In this document: piece after piece, positions 13,757 through 26,097 of the stretch
How positions within the stretch are numbered: position 1 is the first letter of the stretch
Layout: each line of letters opens with the position of its first letter
Source of the DNA: Mycoplasmoides pirum ATCC 25960
GTDB lineage: Bacteria > Bacillota_I > Bacilli_A > Mycoplasmatales > Mycoplasmoidaceae
DNA length: 64,000 bases
Assembly (NCBI RefSeq): GCF_000685905.1
Contig: NZ_JMKZ01000002.1
Span: 124,001 to 188,000 of the forward strand
Direction: 5' to 3'
The notes under the pieces: generated by a model
The model's input: the letters and a program-made list of their open reading frames with translations, nothing else
Told to the model about the DNA's origin: nothing
Database searches by the model: none
Made by a program: the position numbers and the translations under genes

Positions 13757-13758
13757 AA

Positions 13759-14910
13759 TTAGTTTCTTCCTATAATTCTAGGGTCAATTGAGTCATTTAA
13801 TGCATTTGCAATAATTTGGGCTGAAATTGTAATTAAGGAAAATGTAACAATTGGCGCAGCAATCAAAGCACTATTTGTAACTTGTCAAGCATCATTTAAC
13901 ATGATACCTAATCCTAATTCAGTTGATGATTTCAAACCTATAAATACCAAAGAAGCTTCATAAAAAATAGCTAAAGGAATTAAGTTAACAAAAATAACAG
14001 CTAGACGCCCCATCACAACAGGAATCATATGCATAAAAATAATTCTAGTTTGGCTACCGCCTAAACTTCTTGTTGCTTGAATGTATTCAGCATCTTTATT
14101 TTTTAAAATATAAGTTCTAGTAGCATTCGCTGGTGACATTCAACTTACAAATATTAAAGCAGGAATTATTGACACATTTGATATTGTTCCAGATGATGAA
14201 CCTGTTATAACAGCACCTAAGATAATTAATCAAACTAATGTAGGAACTCCTGTAATAATATCAACAATTCGCATCATAACAATGTCTACAGTTCTTCCAG
14301 CAAAGCTTCCAGCTATTGAACCATAAATTACACCAATTAAAGTGGCAGAAACTGCAATTGCTAAAGCAATTCCCAATGAAATTCCTACAGATGTTCATAA
14401 TTTTGTTCAAATATCAATTCCACCACCATCAGTTCCTAGAATTGAAATTTTGTCTTTTAAGGAGTCTAAATGGTATGGTGAAATAGTTATTCTAAATCAA
14501 CCAGGTAAATCTGATATTGGTTCAAATTTTACAAGAAAACCTTTAGGTAAATTCATATACTGATCAATCAAATATTGTTTGCCAGCAATAACTACTTCTG
14601 GATAATCATTTAGTGATAATCTTGGAGGTAAGTTAGATCCCAATGAACCAGCATTACTAATAGGAATATAAGGATCATATGGTGAAACTAAGGGAGCAAT
14701 AATTGCAGTAAAAATTATTATTAATAATAAAAATAACAAACCTGTAGCTCATTTATTTTTAAAAAAACGTCGCAAAATTTCAATAGAATAATGGCTAGGT
14801 TTCCCAACAATTTGATCTACACGATTTAAACGATAAATATCAACAAATTTAAAACTTTCGTCATTTATTTCAATAGATTGTGATATTTTTCTTTCATTTG
14901 AATTATTCAT
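13759..14910 (-). CDS. oppC: Oligopeptide ABC transporter permease OppC
   Basis: An inner permease subunit, 383 residues. It has an N-terminal cytoplasmic stretch, a first membrane helix (TGLLFLLLIIIFTAIIAPLVSPYDP), an extracellular loop, and a binding-protein-dependent transport domain whose EAA loop reads EYIQATRSLGGSQTRIIFMHMIP. It ends DPRIIGRN, typical of OppC/DppC. ATG 14910 overlaps the end of oppB by 8 bases and is preceded by an unusually good Shine-Dalgarno (AAAGGAGG). Confidence 0.94.
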
Positions 14911-16126
14911 TTACTTTTGTAACCTCCTTTCTAACTTTGAAGATATTTTTATTTAAAACTAAATAATTAATATCTTTTTTAATTGAAAATTTTTCATAAC
15001 AGAAATCTTCAACAAGAACTGTTTTATTTTTGTAATTAATAATATTATTTGTCATTAAATAATTATGAAAATCAGAATTATCTAAAATAACTTGATAAGA
15101 ATCATTAGATACTTTGTTCAATTTTTGATGTCAACGAATTCTTTTTTCATAAGAAATAAGATTTGTCAATCATGAAGTATTATTTTCTACAGATAATTTT
15201 ATTCTTGGATCGATTAAAGTGTAAATAACATCTAATATAATTGAAATCAAAAAATATAAACTAGATAAGAATAGTGCTTGAAACATAACAATATTAACTT
15301 GATTTGTTTGTATTGAATTAACTAAAACTGTTGCAATACCTGACACACCATACATTTGTTCTAAAACAATTGAACCACTAATAGAAACTAATAAACTTGG
15401 ACCCAAAATTGATAATGCTGGAATTAAAGCATTTCTAAAAACATGCTTAAATAAAATTCCAAAAGTTCCTACTCCTTTTGATCTTGCAGTTTTAATATAA
15501 TCTTGATTTAAAATATCCACAACTTCATTGCGAACATAATAAGTTAATGTTGATGCCAAACCAAAAGTAAGCGATAAGATTGGCATAATTGATGATTTTA
15601 TAAAATTAGAAAAATCTCAATTTGCATCTCCAAAATTTAAAAACTTTAATGGTAATCCAATGACACCTGCTAATTTTAATAACATAATTCCAATTACAAA
15701 TGATGGAACAGATATAAATATAACAGATAAAATGTTTACGGCTGTATCTTGTCATTTACCACGATAAATTGCAGCAATAAAACCAAATGTGAAACCAATT
15801 ATGATTGATAAAACATAAGCAATTAAAGCAATATACATTGTATTTGGCAATCTCGGAAAAACTTCTTGTTGGATTGTTGTTGATTTACCATATATTAAAC
15901 CTAAATTACCATGAAATAAATTTCCCCAATAATCAAAATATCTTTGAATCAATGGCTTAGTCAAACCAGCTGCTTCAAGTGCTTGCTGATATTGTTCTTC
16001 AGTTTCTCTTGGATTTCTTTGTAATGGAATAATAGGCAATAAAGACATTAGAAAGAAAATAATAGTTAATAAGATAAATAATGCAAAAAGTGCAAATATT
16101 ATTCTTTTAATCACATATCTGAACAT
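14903..16126 (-). CDS. oppB: Oligopeptide ABC transporter permease OppB
   Basis: A permease subunit of 407 residues. It opens MFRYVIKRIIFALFALFILLTIIFFLM, as is usual for OppB. The EAA loop is QDYIKTARSKGVGTFGILFKHVFRNALIP, with DPRIKL after the last membrane segment. Unlike typical OppB, a polar extension of about 80 residues follows the last helix (about 325-407). The start follows oppA by 18 bases. Confidence 0.94.
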
Positions 16127-16144
16127 AATTTATATTACTCCTTT

Positions 16145-18871
16145 CTAAGCAAGATATTCAAAATCTCGAATATTAATTGCAGTTACACCGCTAACACGCA
16201 CTTTAAAATGTTGATTTACTAAATTTAATACAGCTTCATTTAAACCATTTTCAGTTCTTGGCACATAATTAAAAGCACGATCAATGGTTTGTGTTAATCA
16301 AATTGCATTTTGATCTGATTCACCTGCAAAAATCCCTAAAAAATTACCATAAGAGTCTGCATTAGTTTCATTAGAATTATTATTTTTGGATTTAAAGTAT
16401 TTTGATCATGGAATTAAATCTTGAACACTTTGGGGTGCAACATATTTTTGATTTAAAAGTTCTTGATCTAATTTGGATAGTTCATTTGCGTTTTGTAATA
16501 AATTATTAATATTGTTTCCATCAAAAATATTATTTTTTAATAAGAAATTTACAAATTCCATACCTTTTTCTGAATATGTTTTGTTTGGTCAAATTTCAGC
16601 AGGAACCCAAGGATCGTTATTAAATATAGATGTTTGAGCGTCGCCAATTTTATTTTTTAAACTAGTTTTTTTTGTTGTAAATTGACTATAAAAAATTGAT
16701 TCATCATTTTCAGAATTAGATGGTGGGGTTGGTGTCGGATCAACTGATTCAGGAATTGCAAATTGATTTGTAGATGAATTATATGTAGCATTTAAATCTT
16801 TTAAAGCAATAACTAATGTTTTAAAAACATTTGGAAATGAAGAATATATATTTGTACTTGGGGAACCATCACTATTTAATAATGAACTAGCTTCCAATCA
16901 TGTACCTACAGCATTGTAATCTGGTGATCATAAACTATAACCTAATGAACTAGCTTGAGAATTAAATCAATCTGTTGCTGATGGGTTTGTACCACCACGA
17001 GGTACTAATTCAAATGAAATAAGTTTTTCATTCCCATTTGTTCCTAAAGCTTCAATAGCTCTTGCTAATGCATTCAAATAATTTTTATACTCTGTAGATA
17101 CAGTGCTTTCGCTATACTTATATTGAAATTTAATTGGTTGATTATTTGTTGCTCCAGCAGCTTTTAACGTTTTAATAAATTCAGATTTATTTATAGTTAA
17201 ATTTTCTTGTTGATAATTGTTGTTTATATATGAATAGTATGGAATAGTAAATGAAGATTTATCATCTTTAAATAAGAAGTTTTGATCAACATCACCATTT
17301 TTATAATCTGAATATGTTCTTGGCAAACCACCAGTTAATTTATCATCTGAAATTGCTTTATAATATTCATTGTTATTTCCAATTTTATTTGCAATATCAT
17401 CACCAAAATGAAAAACTCCATATGGAACAGATGATAATTGGAAATCACCTGATGATGGTAAATTCAATTTTGATAAAGCATAGTGATTAATCAAACCAGA
17501 TAAAGCTGCACGAAAAACAATTGATTCTTTTGAATTAGAATTATAAATAATTTTTGCAGCACCATCACTAACATTATTGTTTGGTACTAAATCTTGTCCA
17601 TTAACGATGTATGGTCTTGGTGTATATGCAATATAATTAGACTGATTTATTTGTGAAACACCTGTTTCATAAACCTCATTTGTATAATTCAATACTGCTT
17701 CAGTTCTTTTACTTTCTGGCACAACATTTATTCAAGATTCTTGATTTGCAATAAAACGATTGTAAAAAACTTCTGCATTTCCTGAACCATAGTTTAAAAT
17801 ATAACGTTTAATTTTCTGACCGTTACTTGGATCTCAATAACCCTGTGTTGCATCAAAATATTTTTCATTCATAATTGCTAGAATTTGACTATTTGTGAAA
17901 GTTGAAAAATAATATGGGCCTGCAAATCAAGAATTATTTAAAACATCAGTTGGCGAACCTGAACCATAAATATTTTTGAAATCAGTATTTGAAGCATCCA
18001 TTGTTATTTTAGAACCATTTTGAGTTCAAGCTATCGGTCTTTTGTTATCATTAATTTTAATGTTTTTAACATATTCATTTGTGTAAGGTACTGGAGAAAA
18101 ATATGTCTTCGATAAAATAGATAAAATGTATGGATAAGGTTGATTTAGATAAAGAGTAAATTTATCATCAGTATTTCGAAAATTATTTATATCATAACTA
18201 GGATCAGTAATGCTTGGCATGTTATCATAACCAACAGTATCTTTAACATCTAAACCAATTTGGTTGATGAAATAACCATTACGTTGATAACCAATAGCAC
18301 TACCTAATATATATGTTTCTAGTCCACGCTCAAAATCTTTTCCAGATAATTTTTGTTGAACTTGACCATTTGAATCAACTCAACAAATATTTGTATTAAT
18401 AGTAAAAACAAATTTATTTGCTTTTGAAACTATATCATTGTATTTTTCGTTCGCTAAAACATCTGTACCTTTTTCAATAGTACCAATCAAAGTGTCAATT
18501 TTTTGGTTATTTGAATCAATTGTAGTTGAGTATGCTTCTAATTTAGTTGCAGCCTCTAATTTTAATGTTTCTTTTGTTGATTCAATTCGTTCACCTTTGT
18601 CATTAAATTTAAATTGACCAGTAGTTTCATATGTCAATAAACCTAATGATGTACTCAAAGCATAATTATCAAGTGGAGAATTAGAAAATGTTGGATTTAA
18701 AGGACTACTTTGAGATTCTAAATAATTAGTTGCATTTGAAAATACAAAAGTTTCTACAGTATTTAGTGCTGAACACGAACTTAAATATGTCATCAAGACA
18801 ATTGAAGATATACCCATTGCCATTAATGCCGATGTTCTTCTAATTAACCTTCTGGGTTTCTTATGGATCAT
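16145..18871 (-). CDS. oppA: Oligopeptide-binding lipoprotein OppA (SBP family 5)
   Basis: The surface substrate-binding lipoprotein of the importer, 908 residues. The basic N-terminus (MIHKKPRRLIRR) and hydrophobic core lead to lipobox LSSC with Cys33. The region KFTLYLNQPYPYILSILSKTYFSPVP and the long extracellular body fit family-5 solute-binding proteins, with the large size typical of mycoplasma OppA. It begins the opp operon: a -10-like TATAAT and a leader hairpin lie upstream, and AAAGGAT serves as ribosome-binding site. Confidence 0.87.
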
Positions 18872-18927
18872 TTTTTTATCCTTTAGATTTAGAAAAAAAA
18901 TTACAACATTATCAAATAATTAATAGC

Positions 18928-18960
18928 AAACTTTGTGGCACTTGAATTGCTACAAAGTTT
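18928..18960 (-). promoter_or_regulatory. Leader stem-loop upstream of oppA
   Basis: AAACTTTGTGGC (18928-18939) pairs with GCTACAAAGTTT (18949-18960) as a 12-bp stem with one G-T pair and a 9-base loop. It would lie roughly 10-45 bases into the oppA mRNA predicted from the upstream -10. It lacks a U-tract, so it is not a plain terminator; it could be an operator or RNA-stability/regulatory element. Confidence 0.5.
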
Positions 18961-18978
18961 ATGAATACTATAAGTTAT

Positions 18979-18984
18979 ATTATA
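18979..18984 (-). promoter_or_regulatory. Putative -10 of the opp operon
   Basis: TATAAT on minus within CTTTATAATATAAC, about 108 bases upstream of the oppA ATG. No clear -35 hexamer is seen. Confidence 0.5.
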
Positions 18985-19091
18985 AAGCATAAGAGCGGTA
19001 TTTTGTAATTTAAATTTTTTTTAAAAAAATACCTAAATTTAATTAGTAAATATTTACTCTATGTATTATTTTTTTTAAAAGGTTTTATTAA

Positions 19092-19120
19092 TAAAAAATC
19101 ATGGTTGAATCCATGATTTT
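19092..19120 (-). terminator. Terminator of the ribosomal-protein super-operon
   Basis: AAAATCATGG (19095-19104) pairs with CCATGATTTT (19111-19120) around a 6-base loop. On minus the stem is followed by a T-run, placed about 20 bases after the rplQ stop. The flanking A/T runs make it potentially bidirectional. Confidence 0.85.
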
Positions 19121-19140
19121 ATTTTTAAATGAAAAAATTT

Positions 19141-19584
19141 TTACTTTGTAACAATTGGAGCTTTTTTTGTTTCTTTTTTATTGTTCGTAGATGCCTTTTG
19201 CTTTGGTTTAAATTCTGGAATTTTATCTACAAATTGTAAAATCGCCATTTCAGTAGCATCGCCTTGTCTTTTGCCTAACTTTAAAACTCTTGTATATCCA
19301 CCAGATCTTTTGCTGAAAGCTGGACCAATTTTTTCAAATAAATACTTGATTGCATCATTAGTGTTAATTTTTTGATTATCAACTAACCAACGATTTGCCA
19401 AACGGCGATTGGCAATCGTATCATTTTTAGCTCAAGTAATAATTTTTTCGATACGTTTTTGTGTTTCTTTAGCTTTAGTGATTGTTGTTTTAATTTGATG
19501 ATAAGCAATCATATCACTAACTTGTTGACGAATAATCATTACTCGAGTTGCAGTAGTTTTACCACGCTTATTTATATAAGACAC
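19141..19584 (-). CDS. rplQ: 50S ribosomal protein L17
   Basis: Large-subunit protein L17, 147 residues. The basic N-terminus (SYINKRGKTTATRVMI) and GGYTRVLKLGKRQGDATEMAIL are family hallmarks, followed by a Lys-rich tail. The start is GTG (19582-19584): GGAG lies 7-8 bases upstream and no ATG fits the conserved N-terminus. Last gene of the alpha operon, 12 bases after rpoA. Confidence 0.95.
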
Positions 19585-19596
19585 AAATAATTCTCC

Positions 19597-20574
19597 TTAC
19601 CCTTTCAATTTTAGTCCGTATTCTAATAATTTTTTATTAATTTCACGTAAAGATTTTTTACCCAAATTACGAATTTTTTCAATTTCTGCTCTAGGTTTTT
19701 CAGTTAATTCTTGAATTGTTTGAATACCATGACGTTTTAAACAATTATATGAACGAACAGTTAAATCTAAATTTTCAATTGGAATAGACAATGTTTGATT
19801 TCTCAATTCTTCATTTTTTTCACGCATTACTTGCAATTCATGTAATGATTGATTAATATCAATTAGTGGATTAAGGTGTGCTACTAAAATTTTAGATGCT
19901 AAAGCAATTGCATCACCTGCAGAAATTGTTCCATTTGTTGCTACTTCTAATACTAAACGATCACTTGTTGATTGTTTAGATAATTTAACTTCTTCAACAG
20001 CATAACTTACTTTTACAATTGGTGAAAAATTAGAATCAATCGGAATAACAGAAATTGTATTTATTAAATCACGATTTTCATTAAATGTTTTGAATCCACG
20101 ACCACGAGTAGCATAAATTTCCATATTAAACTTCTTATCAGATGTTAAAGTACAAATATGTAAATTTTTATTAATGATTTCAAAACCCACTGGACATTCA
20201 ATATCAGCAGCAGTTACTACACCAGCACGTGAAAGATTAATTTTCAAAGTAGGTCATCTTTCCAAAGTTGTTTCAGCTAATTTTTCATCGCTAACAATAT
20301 TTTCATTAATTGAAATAATTAAATTTTTCAAATTAAGGATAATTTGAGTCATATCTTCAACTACATTTGGAATTGATTGAAATTCTCTTGTTACATCATT
20401 AACTTTAACCGCAAAAACACTAGCGCCTGGAATATTAGATAAAATAATTCTTCTTAATGCATTACCAATAGTAATTCCAAAACCACTTTGTAATGGTTGA
20501 ATGCTATAGCAACCATAATTTTTTGTAGCATCTTCTTTTACAACGTTAATTTCATATTTTAAAAAGTGTTCCAT
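19597..20574 (-). CDS. rpoA: RNA polymerase alpha subunit
   Basis: Alpha subunit, 325 residues. N-terminal domain: [21 protein letters not shown] for dimerisation. C-terminal domain: [20 protein letters not shown] and [12 protein letters not shown], the DNA- and activator-contacting helix-hairpin-helix. A TGA Trp near residue 107 splits the frame under the standard code. It is flanked by rpsK and rplQ as in most bacteria. Confidence 0.97.
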
Positions 20575-20589
20575 TTTCTGACTCCTATA

Positions 20590-20955
20590 CTATCGTGGTT
20601 TTTTAGGTGGACGACATCCATTATGTGGAATTGGAGTAACATCATTAATTTCTGTTATCGCTAATCCAGCTGTTTGTAAACTACGAATTGCTACTTCTTT
20701 ACCACGACCAACACCATTAACTCTAACTTTAACTGTTGTTAAACCCATTTCAACAGCTTCTTTTGCAGCAGATTCAGCTGCAACACCTGCAGAATAAGGT
20801 GTTTTTTTCTTTGTACCTTTTAATCCAATTGTCCCACTTGATGCTCAAGTAATAACATTACCTTTTTCATCTGCAATAGAAATTATTGTATTGTTAGAAG
20901 AAGCATGAATGTGAGCAACACCATTAGTAAAAGATAAACGTTTCTTTTTTGCCAT
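20590..20955 (-). CDS. rpsK: 30S ribosomal protein S11
   Basis: S11, 121 residues. [38 protein letters not shown] and the C-terminal [13 protein letters not shown] are all conserved. Lies between rpsM and rpoA; ATG 20955 follows rpsM with a 14-base gap. One internal TGA Trp (VITWASSG). Confidence 0.97.
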
Positions 20956-20969
20956 ATAATATTACTCTC

Positions 20970-21344
20970 CTACTTAGACTCAATTTTCTTGTTTGCAACA
21001 GTTTTTCTTGGACCTTTACGAGTTCTTGCATTTGACTTAGTGCGTTGACCACGAACTGGTAATCCACGACGATGACGCAATCCTCTTCATGCTCCAATTT
21101 CCATTAAACGTTTTATATTAAATGCAACTTCACGTCTTAAATCACCTTCAAGCATATATTCGCTTGCTAAATTACGAATAGTTGCTAATTCTTCATCACT
21201 TAAATCTTTAACTCTTTTATTTTTGTCAATATTTGATTTTTTTAAAATTTCTTGAGAGCGAGATAAGCCGATACCATAAATATAAGTTAATGCTATCTCT
21301 ACTCGTTTATTATTAGGAATATCTACACCTAAAATTCGAGCCAT
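20970..21344 (-). CDS. rpsM: 30S ribosomal protein S13
   Basis: S13, 124 residues. [25 protein letters not shown] at the N-terminus and [26 protein letters not shown] near the C-terminus are diagnostic (the latter split by a TGA Trp codon). The basic tail reaches the tRNA sites. Confidence 0.97.
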
Positions 21345-21358
21345 ATCTTATAACCTTT

Positions 21359-21472
21359 CTATCCTTGTCTTTGTTTATGTTTTGGAATTTTACAAATAAC
21401 ACGAATACATCCGTGTCTTTTAATAATTTTGCAATCTTTGCAAATTGGTTTTACTGATGATCTAACTTTCAT
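21359..21472 (-). CDS. rpmJ: 50S ribosomal protein L36
   Basis: A 37-residue L36. [20 protein letters not shown] shows the zinc-binding form: Cys11, Cys14, Cys27 and His32. Located between infA and rpsM as in most Firmicutes and mycoplasmas. Shorter than the usual ORF cut-off. Confidence 0.95.
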   Translation of the reverse strand: MKVRSSVKPICKDCKIIKRHGCIRVICKIPKHKQRQG

Positions 21473-21498
21473 AATTAATTTACCTTTCTATTAAGGTA

Positions 21499-21708
21499 TT
21501 AAAGTCGATAAATAATGCGGCCACGTGTTAAGTCATAAGGACTAAACTCAACTTCTACAGTATCACCTGGTAAAATTCGAATTTTATTCATACGTATTTT
21601 ACCCGATACGTGTGCTTCTACATTCATTCCATTTTCAAGTAAAACTTTAAACTTATCACCTTTTAAAGTTTCTTTAACTACACCTTTAATACTGATATTA
21701 TCTTTCAA
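21499..21708 (-). CDS. infA: Translation initiation factor IF-1
   Basis: A 69-residue OB-fold factor that occupies the A site during initiation. [36 protein letters not shown] and [13 protein letters not shown] are family hallmarks. The start is TTG (21706-21708) with GGAG upstream at suitable spacing; there is no in-frame ATG matching the conserved N-terminus. Confidence 0.95.
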   Translation of the reverse strand: MKDNISIKGVVKETLKGDKFKVLLENGMNVEAHVSGKIRMNKIRILPGDTVEVEFSPYDLTRGRIIYRL

Positions 21709-21720
21709 AGAAATATACTC

Positions 21721-22467
21721 CTATTGTGTTAAAATTTCACAACCTGTTTCATTAATTAAAATCATATGTTCTCAATGACAAGTCATTTGTGAAATATTAC
21801 TAATTACTGATCAATTATCTTGACCTAAATGAACCTCGTTATTTTTTTCTAAAAGCATTGGTTCAATGCAAATAATCATTCCTGGTTTTAATTTAAATCC
21901 AGTTTTGGGTTCTCCATAATTTAAGATCAAAGGATCTTCATGAATTTTTATTCCGCAACCATGGCCACCATAATTTTTTAATAAATGATAGCCATGCTGA
22001 TGAACATAAGTTTGTATTGCATTCGAAATGTCGCCAACATAATTTCCTGGTTTAATCACTTTAGTTGCTTCAAAAATTGCTTGCAAAGTTATTTTTGATA
22101 TTTTTTGATATTCAATAGATGCCAACGGTCCTAAAATAGTAAAAGCAGCATCACATATATAATTTTCAAATTGAATTCCAATATCTAAAGTTAATTTATC
22201 TTTTGCTTCAAATTTATTGTCATGGGTACCAATGCCGTGAATAATAACTTCATTTTTAGACATACAATTGTAACCAGGAAAACCTTGGTACCCATGATAA
22301 ATGCAAGATGCATTTTCAGCTTCAATTATTGACTTAGTAAATTCATCAATTTCTTTTAAACTTCAACCAACAAAATTTTTTTGCAAACATAAATCACGCA
22401 CTTTTTTGAAAATGTTACATGCTTTCTTAATACCCTCAATTTCTTGAGCATTCTTAATATAAACCAT
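21721..22467 (-). CDS. map: Methionine aminopeptidase type I
   Basis: Removes the initiator Met after deformylation. 248 residues, with metal ligands in LDIGIQFENYICDAAFT (two Asp), GHGCGIKIHEDP (His), IICIEPML (Glu) and the C-terminal NETGCEIL (Glu). Starts at ATG 22467 with AAAGGA about 12 bases upstream, inside the end of adk. Together with def it completes N-terminal processing in this window. Confidence 0.96.
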
Positions 22468-22476
22468 TCAATTAAT

Positions 22477-23133
22477 TTATCCTTTAAGAATTTTTAAAAT
22501 TTCTTCTCGAATTAAGTCTGGCATTAAGTTTGCATTTATTTTATATAAAATGTTTTTCTTTTTGTAAAAATTAATTACATCTTCAATTGAATTTTGATAT
22601 TCAGTAATTCGATTAGTAATGACATTTCTATCATCATCTTTTCGAGAAATTAACAGAGTTTGGTCATTGGGGCATAATTTATTTGATGCTGATGAATCAA
22701 AATCTTTATTATTAAACACCCTTTCACAGGTTGGACAAACTAATCGATTTACTAAACGTTCAATAATTGCTTCTAAATCATTGGGTTCTAATAAAATTGC
22801 TGCATCAATATCAATTAAAGTATCTAAATATTGTGCTTGTTCTAATGTTCTTGGATAACCATCAAGAATTAGAAAACGGTTAATATCTTGTTCTTGAGTA
22901 GTACCTAAAGCACTTTTAATAACTTCATTAGTGATATCATTAGGGACATACTTTCCTTCTTGAATATAAGAATTTAACTTATCACCTAATGGCGTTTTAC
23001 TTTGAATCATTGAACGAAACATATTTCCCGTTGATAAATGAATAAAGTTGTATTCATCTTTTAAAAATTGAGAAATAGTACCTTTTCCTGTTCCTGGTGC
23101 ACCTAAAAAAACAATTTTACTTTTCTTTATCAT
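22477..23133 (-). CDS. adk: Adenylate kinase
   Basis: Interconverts AMP+ATP and 2 ADP. 218 residues: P-loop GAPGTGKGT near 11-19, [11 protein letters not shown], and a LID with a zinc site of the Cys3-Asp type (CPTCERVF...CPNDQ). ATG 23133 overlaps the end of secY by 7 bases. Confidence 0.97.
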   Translation of the reverse strand: MIKKSKIVFLGAPGTGKGTISQFLKDEYNFIHLSTGNMFRSMIQSKTPLGDKLNSYIQEGKYVPNDITNEVIKSALGTTQEQDINRFLILDGYPRTLEQAQYLDTLIDIDAAILLEPNDLEAIIERLVNRLVCPTCERVFNNKDFDSSASNKLCPNDQTLLISRKDDDRNVITNRITEYQNSIEDVINFYKKKNILYKINANLMPDLIREEILKILKG

Positions 23134-24584
23134 AATTCACTTACTTCATCTTTCGGAGTTTGGTCATTTTCATTAACATTATTATTAGGTAAACTTGATT
23201 CATTATTTGCTAATTTAAGATCATTTTGTAACGCTGTGTAATTAACAATTGATTCAGTAAGTTGTTGACGCATTTGTTGATAGTTTGTAGTTGTAGCTGA
23301 AGATTTCAATGAATTGTATAATTCTAAACTTGCTGCAACCATAATTACAATTCCAGTTCCACCTAAACTTAAAGTATTAGGAATTCCCATTGTAGCTGAA
23401 ATAACATATGGAATAACTGCAATTATTGCTAAAAAGGGTGCGCCTATAAAATTTGTACGCATCAAGACTCTTGCTATGTGTTTCTCAGTTTCATATCCCG
23501 GACGAATACCGGGTATAAAACGGTGACTTTTTTCAAAGTTTTTTGATAATTGTTCTGGATTAATTTGGATATAACTATAAAAAAAGGTAAACAAAATAAT
23601 CAAAATTCCATATAGAGTAATTCCAACCGGAGTTGATAAAGATAAATAATCTTCAACAAATCATCGCGCTTCACCTTGTGGTGTAAATTGAGCAATAGTA
23701 ATTGGAATTGACATAATAGAAGAAGCAAAAATAACTGGTATTACCCCAGCAGAATTAATTTTAATCGGTAAATAAGGTAAAGCATTTAAATCTTCAGTCA
23801 TCCCTTGTCCTGTTTGTTGTATTGGAATTTTACGAATTGAAATATTAATAAATGTTGTTGCTAGCAATAAAACAATAAATCCTAAAACATAAACGCTAAA
23901 AGTAATAATTGATGTTAACACAGGATTTGTTGTGATTACTAAACCTGTAATAACATTAAATACAGTTACAAAGCCTGCTGGTAATTGAGATAAAATTCCA
24001 CTTAAAATTAGTAAAGTTACACCATTACCAACACCACGTTTTGAAATAATATCTCCAATAAAAATAGAAATATAAGTACCAGCAGTCATTGTGACAATAT
24101 AAAAAGCTTTATGTGCAACATCAGGTTGTTCTAAACTAAAAGCACCACCGTTACTAGATAATTCAATGATTGCAAAAGCTTGAACTATTGCAAAAGGTAA
24201 AGTAATAATTCTTGTAATTACTTCAATACGTCGACGACCAATTTCTCCACTTTTAGCCAATCTTGATAAAGGTGGGATCAAATCCGTAGATAATAATTGC
24301 ATAATGATTTGACTTGTAATATATGGGCTTACTCCAATTGCAAATAATGACAATTGACTTAAACCACCGCCACCTAATAAATTAAATAATGAAAAAAAGT
24401 CATTCGTTGAGGATGAACTTGATGATGATTGATTAATTTTAATTCCCGGTAAAGGAATTGTTGAAATTACTCTAAAAAGCAAAACCAAAAATAACGTTAC
24501 TAAAACAGAAGTCATAAAATTCTTGTTTCTTAATAACGTAAGTGCTTTTTGTCCAAATGATTTTTTCTTAATAGAGGTTGTCAT
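23127..24584 (-). CDS. secY: Preprotein translocase subunit SecY
   Basis: The channel-forming Sec subunit, 485 residues with about ten membrane helices. [14 protein letters not shown], the [12 protein letters not shown] segment, [11 protein letters not shown] and [14 protein letters not shown] are conserved. The C-terminus carries a polar tail. The true stop is TAA at 23127-23129, one codon past a TGA Trp that standard translation treats as the end. Confidence 0.96.
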
Positions 24585-24592
24585 TTTTTACC

Positions 24593-25084
24593 TTATTTGC
24601 TTAAAGAGTTCTTGTATTTTTTCAAAGCTGTTGATAAATCAATAATAACAACATTTCCACCAGCTGCTTCAATTTTTGATTTAGCATTTTTAGATACTTT
24701 TTGTACTTCAACAGTAATTGGTTTAGATACATTTGCATCACCAATTAATTTAATTGGATCTTTAGATTTATTATTAACTCAATTTAAACGTACAAAATCT
24801 TCACGAGTGTATTTATCCTGTGAAATATTCACTAAATTTTGCAAACTAACATTTTGGTAATTCGGTTTAAAGTTGTAAGTGCTAAAACCAAATTTTGGTA
24901 AACGACGATATAAAGGAGTTTGTCCACCTTCAAAACCTGGTCTTGTGTGTCCTGATTTACGAGCCTTTTGACCTTTTTGACCACGACCACTTGTTTTACC
25001 TAAACCTGAACCATGACCACGTCCAACTACTTTAGCACGATGGTTTCTTGATTTAGGTGTACTTTTTAGTTCATGTAATTCCAT
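24593..25084 (-). CDS. rplO: 50S ribosomal protein L15
   Basis: L15, 163 residues. [23 protein letters not shown] and the Gly-rich [16 protein letters not shown] region are hallmarks, then RRLPKFGF. Standard position between rpsE and secY. Confidence 0.97.
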
Positions 25085-25101
25085 AATATTTTATTTACTT
25101 T

Positions 25102-25698
25102 CTATAGTTCTTTCAAGCTTTTATCACGTAATCTTGCAATTTCTTTTGGAGTTAATTGTTTGATTATGCCATTTAAAGTTGCGCTAATCATATTGACAGG
25201 TGTATTCTTACCTAAATTTTTTGTATATATGTCTGTATAACCTGCCAATTCAATGATAGCCCGAATTGGTCCACCAGCAATAATTCCTGTTCCTGATGGA
25301 GCTGGTTTTAGTAAAACTCGAGCAGCCCCAGAACGTCCTACTATTTCATGAAAGATTGTTCCATGTTTATTAATGTGTACTTCGTGAACATTTTTTTCAG
25401 CAGCTCTTAATGCTTTTTTAATTGCATTTGGAACTTCAAGAGCTTTTGCAATTCCAAAACCAACTTTACCACGGCGATTTCCAATTACAACTAATGCGCT
25501 AAAACGCATATTGCGGCCACCTTTAGTTGTTTTGGAAATTCGATTAATTTTTACAATTCTCTCTTCAAATTCTGATTTTGGTTTATTACGATTAACTTTA
25601 CGACGATTTCTCTCATCATTAGTTTTTTTACTAACTTTATGTTCAAGTTTTTCAGCCAATTGTTCTTCTTTTGTTGTTAATTCTGTATTGTTATTCAT
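25102..25698 (-). CDS. rpsE: 30S ribosomal protein S5
   Basis: S5, 198 residues. A charged N-terminal extension of about 45 residues precedes the conserved [31 protein letters not shown] and [17 protein letters not shown] segments. This protein shapes the mRNA entry and decoding fidelity region. Confidence 0.97.
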   Translation of the reverse strand: MNNNTELTTKEEQLAEKLEHKVSKKTNDERNRRKVNRNKPKSEFEERIVKINRISKTTKGGRNMRFSALVVIGNRRGKVGFGIAKALEVPNAIKKALRAAEKNVHEVHINKHGTIFHEIVGRSGAARVLLKPAPSGTGIIAGGPIRAIIELAGYTDIYTKNLGKNTPVNMISATLNGIIKQLTPKEIARLRDKSLKEL

Positions 25699-25713
25699 GA
25701 AAAATTTCCTAGA

Positions 25714-26073
25714 TTAAAATTTAAGTCCAGCTTCGCGTGCCCCATCAGCTAATGCAGCAATTCTGCCATGGTATTTAGAACCACCACAATCAAAGCCAAC
25801 TTCTGAAATATTTTTTTCTAATAACTTTTTAGCTATTTCTCTACCTACTAATGTAGCGTTTTCTTTGTTGCCGTTTTTTAATTTCATTGATTTTGATGAC
25901 GCTGATGCAATAACTTTGTTTTGATTGTAGTCTCAAGCTTGCACAGTTATATGTAAATTTGATTTAACAACAATCAAAACAATTTTACCATTATCAATTC
26001 GGCGAATTCTAGTTGTAATTCTTTTGTGTCGCATTTGGCGACGTGCTGAACGATTCATATTAATTTGTTTCAT
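25714..26073 (-). CDS. rplR: 50S ribosomal protein L18
   Basis: L18, 119 residues, binds 5S r[37 protein letters not shown] and [26 protein letters not shown] (C-terminal part) are conserved. It contains one TGA Trp codon. Confidence 0.96.
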
Positions 26074-26097
26074 AATATTTTTACCTTTCAACCCTTA

